Of a DNA stretch of 39,684 nucleotides, positions 9,309-19,489 are shown piece by piece. Source of the stretch: Caenispirillum bisanense (lineage in GTDB: Bacteria; Pseudomonadota; Alphaproteobacteria; Rhodospirillales; Rhodospirillaceae); the NCBI GenBank assembly GCA_945906455.1, contig CAMDRB010000005.1, positions 1 through 39,684 on the forward strand, read 5' to 3'. The stretch's first letter is position 1; each line of letters begins with the position of its first letter. A model generated the notes under the pieces. The model saw only the letters and a program-made list of their open reading frames with translations, was not told the DNA's origin and did not search any database. The translations under genes and the position numbers were made by a program.

Positions 9309-10181
9309 ATGACCCTGCCCGGCGACGTCCCGTCTTCCCACGTCCTCACAAGCGATCCAGCGACCTTGCTGCGGTGGTATCTCGATGCCGGCGTGGATGA
9401 GGCCATTGGCGATCAGGCGGTAGACCGCTTTACCGCCCTTCGCACGCCCCAACTCGCCTCGCGCCTGGCTGCAGAGTCCGAAGCGGCAGCTCCTCCCCCG
9501 GCTCCGCGGACACACGTTCCGGCAAGAGCGGCATCGGCCGCGCCCGCACCGCTCAGCGACGGCGGCGCTGCCCACGCCGCCCAAGGGGTCCGCACAGTGG
9601 ATGAATTGAAGGCTGCGGTAGAGGCCTATACCGGCTGTGGGCTAAAACAGTTCGCCAGCCGGACGGTATTTGCCGACGGCAATCCACGCGCTCGCGTCAT
9701 GTTCATTGGCGAAGCGCCCGGTGCCGACGAAGATCGCCAGGGTCTACCTTTCGTCGGTGTGTCAGGCAAACTGCTCGACCGCATGCTCGCTTCGGTCGGT
9801 CTATCTCGTGCCGACAACGCCTACATTACAAACGTTGTATTCTGGCGACCGCCCGGCAACCGCGCGCCGAACGATGAGGAAATCGCTTCCTGCCTGCCCT
9901 TCGTCACGCGGCACATTGAGTTGGTTGATCCAGCCGTACTCGTGTTTGTCGGCGGCCTCGCGGCGAAAACGCTGTTGGCCAAACCGGTCGGTATCACCAA
10001 GCTGCGCGGGCGGTGGTATGACTACGAAACCCCGGGACTCGCGCGACCCGTGCCGGCAATGGCGCTTTTCCATCCGGCCTACCTGTTGCGCTCGCCACAG
10101 CAAAAGCGCTACGCCTGGCGCGACTTGCTGGCGATTAAGCAGAAGCTAAGGGGCGGCCCCGATGCGCCGCCCGAAGATTAA
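9309..10181 (+). CDS. Uracil-DNA glycosylase, family 4-like
   Basis: 290 residues. The catalytic domain (about 100-285) contains [17 protein letters not shown] (motif A, 134-150) and [19 protein letters not shown] (255 onward). The first 95 residues are a poorly conserved extension with an Ala/Pro-rich linker. Family 4 enzymes excise uracil from DNA and usually hold a 4Fe-4S cluster through four cysteines. Here only Cys110 and Cys195 are present in the whole protein; the other two positions appear to be Tyr107 and Trp179. The ATG at 9309 is chosen because it follows the upstream stop by 12 bp; an in-frame extension further upstream would only overlap the permease gene. Confidence 0.92.
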   Translation: MTLPGDVPSSHVLTSDPATLLRWYLDAGVDEAIGDQAVDRFTALRTPQLASRLAAESEAAAPPPAPRTHVPARAASAAPAPLSDGGAAHAAQGVRTVDELKAAVEAYTGCGLKQFASRTVFADGNPRARVMFIGEAPGADEDRQGLPFVGVSGKLLDRMLASVGLSRADNAYITNVVFWRPPGNRAPNDEEIASCLPFVTRHIELVDPAVLVFVGGLAAKTLLAKPVGITKLRGRWYDYETPGLARPVPAMALFHPAYLLRSPQQKRYAWRDLLAIKQKLRGGPDAPPED

Positions 10182-10212
10182 CATCGCGCGCACTGCCGCA
10201 TGAGCCAGTACT

Positions 10213-10241
10213 CTTATTAGCCAGCTCCCTTATTAGCCAGC
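10213..10241 (+). repeat. 13-bp direct repeat upstream of moaB
   Basis: CTTATTAGCCAGC occurs at 10213-10225 and again at 10229-10241, a 16-bp period, ending 13 bp before the moaB start codon. The second copy is followed at once by the GGGGAT ribosome-binding region. It may be a small slippage duplication or a site in the leader. Confidence 0.8.
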
Positions 10242-10254
10242 CTGGGGATTTCGC

Positions 10255-10788
10255 ATGGGCATCGACCTCGAAAAAGCCTTCGTCCCGATCAATATCGCGA
10301 TCATGACGGTCTCTGACACCCGCACCGCCGAGAACGATACGTCGGGGGCGACGCTGGTCGAACGGCTGAGCACAGCCGGGCACAAGCTCGCCGACCGCGT
10401 CATTATCAAAGACGACGTGAACCTGATTGTGGCCAAGCTCAGGCAGTGGATCGGCGACCCGCAAATCGACTGCGTGATCACGTCGGGCGGAACCGGCGTG
10501 ACCGGCCGTGACGTGACGCCGGAAGCATTCGCCAAGGTCTGCGAGAAGGAGATCCCAGGTTTTGGCGAATTGTTCCGATGGATCAGTCTTAAGAGCATCG
10601 GCACCTCCACCGTGCAATCGCGCGCGACCGCAGGCGTGGCCAATGGCACCTACCTTTTTGCGCTACCCGGCTCCACCGGCGCGGTCAAAGATGGTTGGGA
10701 CGAAATCCTCAAATACCAACTCGATATCCGCAACCAGCCTTGCAACTTTGTCGACCTCATGCCGCGTCTGAAGGAGCATCTGAGATGA
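10255..10788 (+). CDS. moaB: Molybdenum cofactor biosynthesis protein B
   Basis: 177 residues, MoaB/Mog fold. The conserved TSGGTGVTGRDVTPEA at 76-91 is the molybdopterin-binding/adenylylation motif, and the C-terminal FALPGSTGAVKDGWDEIL also matches. MoaB-type proteins take part in adenylylating molybdopterin in Moco synthesis, though in some bacteria the role is replaced by MogA. GGGGAT precedes the ATG. The last codon overlaps the peroxiredoxin start by ATGA, so translation is probably coupled. No other moa gene is in the window. Confidence 0.94.
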   Translation: MGIDLEKAFVPINIAIMTVSDTRTAENDTSGATLVERLSTAGHKLADRVIIKDDVNLIVAKLRQWIGDPQIDCVITSGGTGVTGRDVTPEAFAKVCEKEIPGFGELFRWISLKSIGTSTVQSRATAGVANGTYLFALPGSTGAVKDGWDEILKYQLDIRNQPCNFVDLMPRLKEHLR

Positions 10789-11342
10789 AGCGCGGTCTAT
10801 TGTACACACTCGTCGCCAGCCTTTTCGCGCTCCCGGCTCAGGCCGCGCTGACGAACGGTGTGGCAGCGCCAACGTTCACGACCCAGGCATCTATGGCCGG
10901 CCAGGAGTTTACGTTCTCGCTCACCGAGGCCCTGAAGACCGGGCCGGTCGTCTTGTTTTTCTACCCCAAGGCGTTTACGAGCGGCTGCACCGTCGAGGCC
11001 CACGACTTCGCCGAGGCCACCGGGGAGTTTAAGGCCTACGGCGCCACCATCATCGGCATTTCCGGCGACAATATCGAAACGCTCAACCGGTTTTCGGTCA
11101 GCGCTTGTCAAAGTAAGTTCCCGGTTGGCGCCGACCGTGATCGCAAGATTATGAAAGCCTACGACGCGGTAATGCTGCTGTCCTACGCGCGCCGCACGTC
11201 TTATGTTATCGCTCCGGACGGGAAGATTATTTATTCCTATACGGCTCTACTAAGTCCCGAGAAACACGTCACCAACACCATGGCGGCGGTCAAGAAATGG
11301 CATGAGGCTCAGAAACTGACCGCTCAAGCGACTCCGCCGTAA
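10785..11342 (+). CDS. Exported peroxiredoxin-like protein
   Basis: 185 residues. A cleavable signal peptide ([20 protein letters not shown], 1-20) is followed by a thioredoxin-fold peroxiredoxin of the AhpC/BCP type. [21 protein letters not shown] places the peroxidatic cysteine at 68. A second cysteine at 108 (SACQSKFP) could act as resolving residue. It would reduce peroxides in the periplasm (inference from the signal peptide plus family). AAGGAG lies 8-13 nt before the ATG, inside the end of moaB, and the two genes overlap by 4 bp. Confidence 0.9.
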   Translation: MKRGLLYTLVASLFALPAQAALTNGVAAPTFTTQASMAGQEFTFSLTEALKTGPVVLFFYPKAFTSGCTVEAHDFAEATGEFKAYGATIIGISGDNIETLNRFSVSACQSKFPVGADRDRKIMKAYDAVMLLSYARRTSYVIAPDGKIIYSYTALLSPEKHVTNTMAAVKKWHEAQKLTAQATPP

Positions 11343-11350
11343 AGGTGCGC

Positions 11351-12007
11351 ATGCCGCGGCCGAACTTCGCGTTTGAGCGGGCGGTCTTGGAACGGATACC
11401 CGGCGCGATTATCGCCGGTGTGGACGAGGCTGGACGCGGACCCTTGGCCGGTCCGGTGGTCGCGGCGGCCGTGATCCTCGACATCAAGAAAACATCTTTG
11501 AGCCTTCGGCGCGGTCTCGACGACTCCAAGAAACTTTCGGCGGCCCGCCGCGAAGAATTTTACGCCGCGCTCTTCGCACCCGATGCTGCCGTGATCGGCA
11601 TCGGTCAGGCTGACGTTGGCGAGATCGACAACTTGAATATTCTCAACGCCGCTCACCTTGCCATGGCCCGGGCGGTCGCGGCCTTGAACCGTGCCGTGAC
11701 AGTCGCGCTTGTGGACGGTAACCGCGCGCCGCAGCTTCCTTGCGACGTGCAGACGATCATTGGCGGTGACGCTAAGAGTCTGTCGATCGCCGCGGCCTCG
11801 ATCGTCGCCAAGGTGACGCGCGACCGACTCATGACCGGCCTCGCGCTCGCGTATCCCGGTTACGGCTGGGAGAGCAACATGGGCTACGGCACAGCGGCGC
11901 ACTGCCAGGCCATCGAGCGGCTCGGCGTCACGCCGCATCACCGCCGCTCGTTCGCGCCGGTGCGGGCGCAGCTCGATCGCGAATCCGTGGCGATCGATTT
12001 AGCCTGA
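11351..12007 (+). CDS. rnhB: Ribonuclease HII
   Basis: 218 residues. [15 protein letters not shown] supplies the first catalytic pair (Asp25, Glu26), VDGN the third acidic residue and AKVTRD the fourth, and MGYGTAAH is the family's substrate-binding segment. The enzyme cleaves RNA of RNA-DNA hybrids and misincorporated ribonucleotides in the cytoplasm. AAAGG at 11341-11345 overlaps the preceding stop and suits the ATG at 11351 (GTG at 11345 is an alternative). It is only 8 bp from the peroxiredoxin gene. ccrM lies 316 bp downstream. Confidence 0.95.
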   Translation: MPRPNFAFERAVLERIPGAIIAGVDEAGRGPLAGPVVAAAVILDIKKTSLSLRRGLDDSKKLSAARREEFYAALFAPDAAVIGIGQADVGEIDNLNILNAAHLAMARAVAALNRAVTVALVDGNRAPQLPCDVQTIIGGDAKSLSIAAASIVAKVTRDRLMTGLALAYPGYGWESNMGYGTAAHCQAIERLGVTPHHRRSFAPVRAQLDRESVAIDLA

Positions 12008-13490
<1,483 letters not shown>

Positions 13491-13514
13491 CCCGTATGCC
13501 GAACCGGCAAAGGG

Positions 13515-15608
13515 CTATTTGCCTTCGCGCCACCAAGCCAGCATGGCGCCGGCCATGATCATCAACAAGATCAGTGCCACGGGCGAGAGCGGCGTTTGCG
13601 TCACGCCGGTCACGGCGACTTGTTTGTTGGCCTTGAGACCCAGCCACGTCGAGCCATGCGCCACGCGTCCCGGGACAACCCGTCGGATCGCCGGGGCGAT
13701 CGCGTCTTCCAGCCAAAATACACCGCCGCCGCTTGCCTCCGCGAGCGGACCGACTTTGGCCTCGGTGGCGACGACATCGTAGCTTTCCAGCGGATTGGGC
13801 GTTCCCACGGCAGCGATGGCCGTGATCTTGCCGTCGCTCAGGCTATAAAGCCCCGGCGCGGAGACCTCTACGCGGGCGCTGAACCGCCCGCCGGCGTCAG
13901 CTTTTGGCATCACGGTTTGTTCACTGCCATCGGGGGCCTTGACCGTTACCGGCCGTTCTTGCGCCGAAAGGCTGTGACGAAGGACCTCGAGGCCACCGTT
14001 GCTTACGTCCGCCGTCAGGGATTCTTCTTCCAGCTCGGGCTCTTTCATCAGCCAGTGGGAAACGCGGCGCAGGAGTTCAGTCTGCGGCCCGCCGCCGTCG
14101 AAACCCTTGCCCCACAGCCACGCGGTATCGCTGAGCAGCAGTGCCACGCGCCCTTCGCCGACGCGGTTAAGGATGAGCAGCGGTTCTTTGTCGAGGCCCA
14201 TCAGCACGGGCGCGCCTTCGGGGCTACTTACCTGGATCTGCCTCAACCACCGCCCCCAACCTGGGCCGCCCGTGGCGCGGTTGCCCAGCGCGCCCTCGAG
14301 CGATGCCGTCACCGGGTGGCGTTGGCCAACCTCGCTGAGGTGCGGTCGGAAGGCGCCGTTGAATACGCGGCCCGTCGGTTCCGCCGGCAGAATGCCCTGC
14401 AAAGGACCGCCAAAGAGCGAGTAGCTGTCGGCGTATTCCGGGCCGACAGCCAACATGACCGCGCCGCCCTGGCGAACGTAATTCGCGACATTAGTCATGT
14501 ACTGGAAGGGAATGAGGCCCTTCTGGCTGTAGCGATCAAAAATGATCAGGTCGAATTCCTTGAGCTGCTCTTCGAACAGCTCGCGGATCGGGAAGGCGAT
14601 CAACGCCAGCTCATTGAGCGGCGTGCCGTCGTCCTTGGTCAGCGGGCGCAGGATCGTGAAATGGACCAGATCGACGTTGGGGTCCGATTTGAGAAGGTTG
14701 CGCCAGGCGCGCTCACCGACATGCGGTTGACCCGAGACCAATAAGACACGCGTCCGCTCGCGGATTCCGTTAATCGACACCAGCGTCTTGTTGTTGACGG
14801 TGGAAATCTCGCCGGCGGCTGCGGCTACTTCTACTTCGAAGACGTTGACGCCGCTGCTCTCCAGCGGCATCGGCACCTCGATGGTGGTTCCCGCCGGCAA
14901 GTTCATCTGCCGCGCCGCGCCGCCGTTACGCTTGATGGTCACCGGGATTGGCGTCCCGGTCGCAGCCATCGTGTCCTCGGCTCGCAAGCGGACCGTCGCA
15001 GGTTGGCCAACGAGGCCAAAGTCCGGGGCGCTTTCGAGCCGAATGCGCCGGTCAAATTCCTTGCGCTCGCCGGTAACCAACAAATGCACAGGGGCATTCA
15101 AGTAAGCCGCGTGGTTCTGCGCCGCCCGCTCGGGAGTCAAGGCATCGTGGATCTGGCCATCGGATATCAGGATTGAGCCCGCCAAGCGCTGCGCCGGCAC
15201 GTCACTCAAGGCGCTGGACAGTGTCTCGAACAGCCGCGTACCGCCCTGGCCGCCGTCGGCCGGGTCATCGCGGCCCGTAAGGACGGTGCGCACTTCAAGG
15301 TCGCCGATGGCGGCGAGGTCGGCGGTGAGTTTTTCCAAGGCCTTGGCCGCGCGGCTCTCCCGCTGACCCACTTTCTGACTGGCGCTTTCGTCAACGACAA
15401 TAACCGCCACGTCCTTCAGCGCTGACTGGGTCTCGCGCACCAGTTCAGGATCGGCGATCGCCACGATCAGCGCCGCGACCGGCAGGGCGCGCAAGAGAGC
15501 CCCCTTGGCCCGATGCCAAATGCCGTAGGCGATCAGTACGAGAGCCACGCCGCACATCGCAAGAATGAACGGCACGGGAACAAGTGGCGAGAACGTCAAT
15601 CCGGTCAT
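13515..15608 (-). CDS. Membrane-anchored VWA/glutamine-amidotransferase-like protein
   Basis: 697 residues with two N-terminal hydrophobic helices (about 8-55), a VWA-like domain whose MIDAS motif DESAS is intact (73-77) with ILISDG at 145-151, a beta-sandwich region (about 190-280), a class I glutamine-amidotransferase-like Rossmann domain (from TRVLLVSGQPHVGERAW to about 500), and a C-terminal helix (LSPVALILLMIMAGAMLAWW). I see no convincing catalytic Cys-His pair, so the GATase-like fold is probably structural. It is the last gene of the MoxR cluster and starts 10 bp after the DUF4159 gene. Its function is unknown; by analogy with BatA/BatB-type proteins it may form a membrane complex with its neighbours. 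Confidence 0.72.
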   Translation of the reverse strand: MTGLTFSPLVPVPFILAMCGVALVLIAYGIWHRAKGALLRALPVAALIVAIADPELVRETQSALKDVAVIVVDESASQKVGQRESRAAKALEKLTADLAAIGDLEVRTVLTGRDDPADGGQGGTRLFETLSSALSDVPAQRLAGSILISDGQIHDALTPERAAQNHAAYLNAPVHLLVTGERKEFDRRIRLESAPDFGLVGQPATVRLRAEDTMAATGTPIPVTIKRNGGAARQMNLPAGTTIEVPMPLESSGVNVFEVEVAAAAGEISTVNNKTLVSINGIRERTRVLLVSGQPHVGERAWRNLLKSDPNVDLVHFTILRPLTKDDGTPLNELALIAFPIRELFEEQLKEFDLIIFDRYSQKGLIPFQYMTNVANYVRQGGAVMLAVGPEYADSYSLFGGPLQGILPAEPTGRVFNGAFRPHLSEVGQRHPVTASLEGALGNRATGGPGWGRWLRQIQVSSPEGAPVLMGLDKEPLLILNRVGEGRVALLLSDTAWLWGKGFDGGGPQTELLRRVSHWLMKEPELEEESLTADVSNGGLEVLRHSLSAQERPVTVKAPDGSEQTVMPKADAGGRFSARVEVSAPGLYSLSDGKITAIAAVGTPNPLESYDVVATEAKVGPLAEASGGGVFWLEDAIAPAIRRVVPGRVAHGSTWLGLKANKQVAVTGVTQTPLSPVALILLMIMAGAMLAWWREGK

Positions 15609-15618
15609 AGCACCAATC

Positions 15619-18444
15619 TCATTGGCTCAATCGCTGCAGGATGGAAGGTACGTGGACTTGGTCGGCCTTGTAGTTTCCCGTCAGGGCGTACATGACCAGA
15701 TTGACGCCGGCGCGATAGGCCATTTCCCGCTGTTGTTCCCCGCCGGGGATCACGGCATACATCGGCACGCCATTGGCGTCCTTGGCCCAGGCCGCGGCCC
15801 AGTCATTGCCGCTGATGACCACCGAAGAAACGCCGTCGTGAGCCGTGGCATCACGCTCGACCATCACCGGCGCGTTGGCGTAGCGTCCCGGCAAGCCATG
15901 CATCAGATAAAAGCTGCGGTTGAGGACGTGGTCGGCCCCCATTTCAACCACCTGCGGAATGTCGAGCCGGCCGAGAATGTCGTCGAGGCGTTCCTGCGTC
16001 ACGCCGCCGCCCAAAGCGCCGGCTTGCCCGGGCGCATCGAAAATCACCATGCCTCCGCGGCGCAAATAGTCGTTGATCGCCGAAAACGCGCGATCCGGCG
16101 GAAGCACTTGCGTCAGCGTAATCCGCCAGTAGATGATCGGATAAGGCAACTGCATGTCGGCGGTCAGGGTCGGCGATTTTAGATCAAGGCGCGCTGGCTG
16201 TGCCAGCTCGGCCGCTGTTCGGTCGAACAGGATGCGCGTCAGTGCATCAAGGCCCGAAGCGGCGATGCGGTCGATTTCTACCGAGCCGGTTGCGATATAG
16301 GCGAGGCGGGTTTCCAAAACGGCTGCACGCGTGGCCGAATCGATCTCGGCTTGGCGCGCGACAGCATCGGCGGCGAAGGCCCGCGGAATCAGATGACCGG
16401 TTCCCAGACACAGCAGGACCACCGCGGCCGTGCCGGCTTTGCTCAATGCATTGGGGTTGAACCGCAATGACTGCGGAATCAGGCGGCGCAAGACGAAGCT
16501 AACGACCAGATCGGCGAGCAACAGCATCAAGGCCGCGCTGAGGAGCCACGGCTTGAAGTTGCGCTCACGGGAAATCGCGGCGAAGGTTTGGCGTACGACG
16601 CTGGCGGGAAGTCCGGCCATGGGCTGCAGTTCGGCGAGATGCGCCGCCAAATTCAGTGCGCGCGTCGCCCCCGGTGGTCCGTAGAGGCCGGGCGGCGTGG
16701 TGGGTGCGGCTTTGGCATCGGCGAATTCCGGCCCCGCGATAGGGAGCACGGTCGGTCCGGGTTGGCCCAAGCGGCCACGACCGTCGAGAACGGAACGCGG
16801 CTCCAAGGCACCCGCGACCTCGTTGGAACCATCAGCCGGTACGCCCTGACTGACATCAACGAGGCGCCGCAGCATATCAACGAACAATCCCGAGAGCGGT
16901 AACTTCGACCACTCGGGTGTAGCAGTGACATGGAACAGCACCACCCAGCCCTTGCCGCGGCGCTCCGCCGTCACCAGCGGCGTACCGTCGCCAAGCCGCG
17001 CCCAGGTCTTCCCAACCAGATCGGCCGCGGGTTCGGCGAGCACTTGCGAAGAGACGGTGACGTCCTCAGGAACGACCATGCCCTTGAAGGGCGAGGTTTC
17101 GGGGAACGGTGCTAGGGCCACCGGAACGTTCCACGACATGGTGCCGCCGAGGGCGCGACCACCGGTGCGCAACTTGACCGGCAGCAAGGGATCGACATTG
17201 GCGTCGAGACGCGGCCCGGCGAAACGCACCAGCAATCCACCGCTGTCCACCCAGGCAGAAACGCGGGCCAACTCGGCGTCCAGGATCTTGCCACCGCCGG
17301 CCATCACCAGCACAGCCAACGGACGGGCCAATAACTCCTCAAGCCCGCCGCTGCGCAGTTCGGCAAAAGGCGCCAGGGCTTCGCCCAGGTAGTAGGCGTC
17401 TTCCAATAGCGGCACAGTGATGCCTTCGGCCGTGGCGCTGGCGATGCCCACGGGCCGGCGTTGCCACTGATCGTCGGCGAGAATCGTCGTCGCCGCGGTT
17501 GCCAAGCCTTCAACGTCGAAGCGGGCAATGCGGTTTGCGAGTTCCGAAGGCATGGCCATGGTAGCCGTGCCGCTGGCCTTGCCTCCGGCAATACTCACGA
17601 GCGTGCGCGCCAGGACTTGGCCGTCGGCATCCACGGCGCGGACGGTTTGGGCGATTTCGGGACTGACTGCGGTCGCGACACGCGAGAGTTTCAGGCCGAT
17701 GCCGTTGCTCGTGCCGGCGACATTGCCTCTGGCAGCGCCGCTGTTTCCGAACGCGCGATCAGGCGGATGCTGAAGCAGCGGCGAAATGAGCGCGCCGGCT
17801 TCTATGACGGTCAGCTTGCCGAATTTCTGCAACGCTGCCGCCAGGTCGGAGACGCCCGAATCGTCAACGCCGTCACTGATCCAGGTTACCGTGGCGTCGC
17901 CGGTGACTTTCAATGCGCCGACGCGCTCGGCTGCGGCCGCGCGATTGGTCGGCCACGGCAGCGGCGACGTTTGCAAAACTTGAGCCAAGACTTCGCGGGC
18001 CGGCATCATTCGCAGCGGCGGGGCGTCTGTTGGGCCAGGTGCGGTCGTTACCAGCACCGCGGGCTGGTTTCGCCGGTCGGCGCTTTCGAGAAGCGCCCTG
18101 ACCGCCGCCACGCGATCATCCCAGGCCGTCGCCGCCGCCCAGCCATTGTCCATCACGACGATCAGCGGACCATCTTCGCTGCTCTGGCGGACATTGAGAA
18201 TAGGATCGGCAAGGCCGAGCAGCGCCAGCATCAAAACGGTGACGCGCAAAAGCATCAGCCAAGGCGGCGTATGCGCGGCCGAGCGTTTTGTCGGGGCAAG
18301 GTCGAACAGCAAACGGGCCGCCGGAAAATTGATCTGGCGCACGCTGGGCGGCGTGAGTCGCAGCAATAGCCAGACCAGCGGCAAAGCCGCCGCCGCCGCA
18401 AGCGCCCAGGGGGTGGCGAAAGAAATGAAGCCAAGGCTCAACAT
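15619..18444 (-). CDS. BatA-like N-terminal plus DUF4159 membrane protein
   Basis: 941 residues. The N-terminus is the aerotolerance-regulator (BatA) type: FATPWALAAAAALPLVWLLLRLTPP, a short basic loop and a second helix ending ALLGLADPIL (to about 83). A VWA-like domain follows, but its metal site is degenerate (DNGWA at 99-103 where DxSxS is expected). A GATase-like middle and a helix (FKPWLLSAALMLLLADLVVSFVL, about 645) lead to the C-terminal DUF4159 domain, about the last 210 residues, with FDAPGQAGALGGGVTQERL and the end GVNLVMYALTGNYKADQVH. Role unknown. GAGGATGAG precedes the ATG at 18444. It lies between the DUF58 gene (79 bp upstream) and the VWA/GATase-like gene. Confidence 0.82.
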   Translation of the reverse strand: MLSLGFISFATPWALAAAAALPLVWLLLRLTPPSVRQINFPAARLLFDLAPTKRSAAHTPPWLMLLRVTVLMLALLGLADPILNVRQSSEDGPLIVVMDNGWAAATAWDDRVAAVRALLESADRRNQPAVLVTTAPGPTDAPPLRMMPAREVLAQVLQTSPLPWPTNRAAAAERVGALKVTGDATVTWISDGVDDSGVSDLAAALQKFGKLTVIEAGALISPLLQHPPDRAFGNSGAARGNVAGTSNGIGLKLSRVATAVSPEIAQTVRAVDADGQVLARTLVSIAGGKASGTATMAMPSELANRIARFDVEGLATAATTILADDQWQRRPVGIASATAEGITVPLLEDAYYLGEALAPFAELRSGGLEELLARPLAVLVMAGGGKILDAELARVSAWVDSGGLLVRFAGPRLDANVDPLLPVKLRTGGRALGGTMSWNVPVALAPFPETSPFKGMVVPEDVTVSSQVLAEPAADLVGKTWARLGDGTPLVTAERRGKGWVVLFHVTATPEWSKLPLSGLFVDMLRRLVDVSQGVPADGSNEVAGALEPRSVLDGRGRLGQPGPTVLPIAGPEFADAKAAPTTPPGLYGPPGATRALNLAAHLAELQPMAGLPASVVRQTFAAISRERNFKPWLLSAALMLLLADLVVSFVLRRLIPQSLRFNPNALSKAGTAAVVLLCLGTGHLIPRAFAADAVARQAEIDSATRAAVLETRLAYIATGSVEIDRIAASGLDALTRILFDRTAAELAQPARLDLKSPTLTADMQLPYPIIYWRITLTQVLPPDRAFSAINDYLRRGGMVIFDAPGQAGALGGGVTQERLDDILGRLDIPQVVEMGADHVLNRSFYLMHGLPGRYANAPVMVERDATAHDGVSSVVISGNDWAAAWAKDANGVPMYAVIPGGEQQREMAYRAGVNLVMYALTGNYKADQVHVPSILQRLSQ

Positions 18445-18523
18445 ACGGAACTCATCCTCAGGGCATTATTAAGAATCTGAGAGTACTCCGACGATTCAAT
18501 CCCGCGGGCCAGCGCTCTCGGGT

Positions 18524-19450
18524 TCATCGCCGGAAGCCGGTGACGGCGTTATGCAGTGCGGCCATGGCTGGCAGCGGCGAGTGATCGGTGTGGTGCAGGC
18601 CGAAACTCCAGCCAGCGGTTGTCGCAAGGGCCTTCAAGCCATCGCGGTGCGCTATCAGTTTGCTGACGTAGCCGGTCCGCGCTTCCTCAGCGCGGTCGAT
18701 CACGGTCGCGCCTTCTGCTTCAAGGCCGACAAAGCGCACGCGACCCGAAAACGGTAAAGTTTCTTCGGCCGGATCCAGCACTTGAATCAGGTGACCGACG
18801 ATTCCCTGACGCGCGAGTGCACGGACCGAAGTTGCGATGTCCTCAAGTGGCGCGAGGAAGTCGCTGAATAAGACGATTGAGGCATGACGCGGCAGGGCCG
18901 CCGAAAAAATCGGCATAGCCGGGGCGCCTTCCGGGCGCTCGGTGGAAATTAGTTCGGCGGCAACGGCATCGGCAATCTGGGCGACGGCAATACGCCCGGC
19001 AGTCGCGGCGCGCTGCGGGCGCCCCTGGCCGTCGAGGCGCAGGACCCGTTCGCCGCCATCGACCAGTAGCTCGGCGATGGCCAGCATCATGATGGCGGCG
19101 CGCTCGGCCTTGGTGACTAAGTTGGCAGACGAGCGATAACGCATCGAGGGTGAGGTGTCGCACCACAGGACGGCGGTCTGCGCCGCCACCCATTCGCGCT
19201 CGCGCACAAACACCGTGTCGAATTTGCCAGACTGGCGCCAATCGATGGCCTGTGGCGTGTCGTCTTTGGAATACGGGCGGAACTGCCAGAAGCTATCGCC
19301 AACACCGGCACGTCTGCGGCCATGGCTGCCGAGCGTTACAGAGGCGGCGATCCTGCGCGCCGATACCAGCAGCGACGGCAACGCGGCGGAAATCGCGTCC
19401 GCCCGCACGCGCAGGTTATGGCTTTGTTCGCGTTTAGCGGACACGTTCAT
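18524..19450 (-). CDS. DUF58 domain protein (VWA-like)
   Basis: 308 residues. The DUF58 signature GDSFWQFRPYSKDDTPQAIDWRQS lies at about 51-74, and the MIDAS-type DTSPS at 98-102 heads the VWA-like domain. DUF58 proteins are almost always paired with a MoxR AAA+ ATPase, as here, with the moxR gene ending 39 bp upstream. The pair is thought to act in maturation or assembly of envelope or metal-containing complexes (established only in outline). AGGCG stands 6 nt before the ATG. Confidence 0.9.
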   Translation of the reverse strand: MNVSAKREQSHNLRVRADAISAALPSLLVSARRIAASVTLGSHGRRRAGVGDSFWQFRPYSKDDTPQAIDWRQSGKFDTVFVREREWVAAQTAVLWCDTSPSMRYRSSANLVTKAERAAIMMLAIAELLVDGGERVLRLDGQGRPQRAATAGRIAVAQIADAVAAELISTERPEGAPAMPIFSAALPRHASIVLFSDFLAPLEDIATSVRALARQGIVGHLIQVLDPAEETLPFSGRVRFVGLEAEGATVIDRAEEARTGYVSKLIAHRDGLKALATTAGWSFGLHHTDHSPLPAMAALHNAVTGFRR

Positions 19451-19489
19451 ATCGATCGCCTATCGGAAGCTACGCGGCTCGGCCACTGG

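Noticed and set aside
13596-14744. A 382-codon plus-strand frame opposite the VWA/GATase-like gene
   Set aside because: Composition is that of an antisense shadow, and the minus strand shows VWA and membrane segments.
17461-18369. A 302-codon plus-strand frame opposite the BatA/DUF4159 gene
   Set aside because: Arg/Gly-rich with no motif; the opposite strand carries the BatA and VWA-like features.
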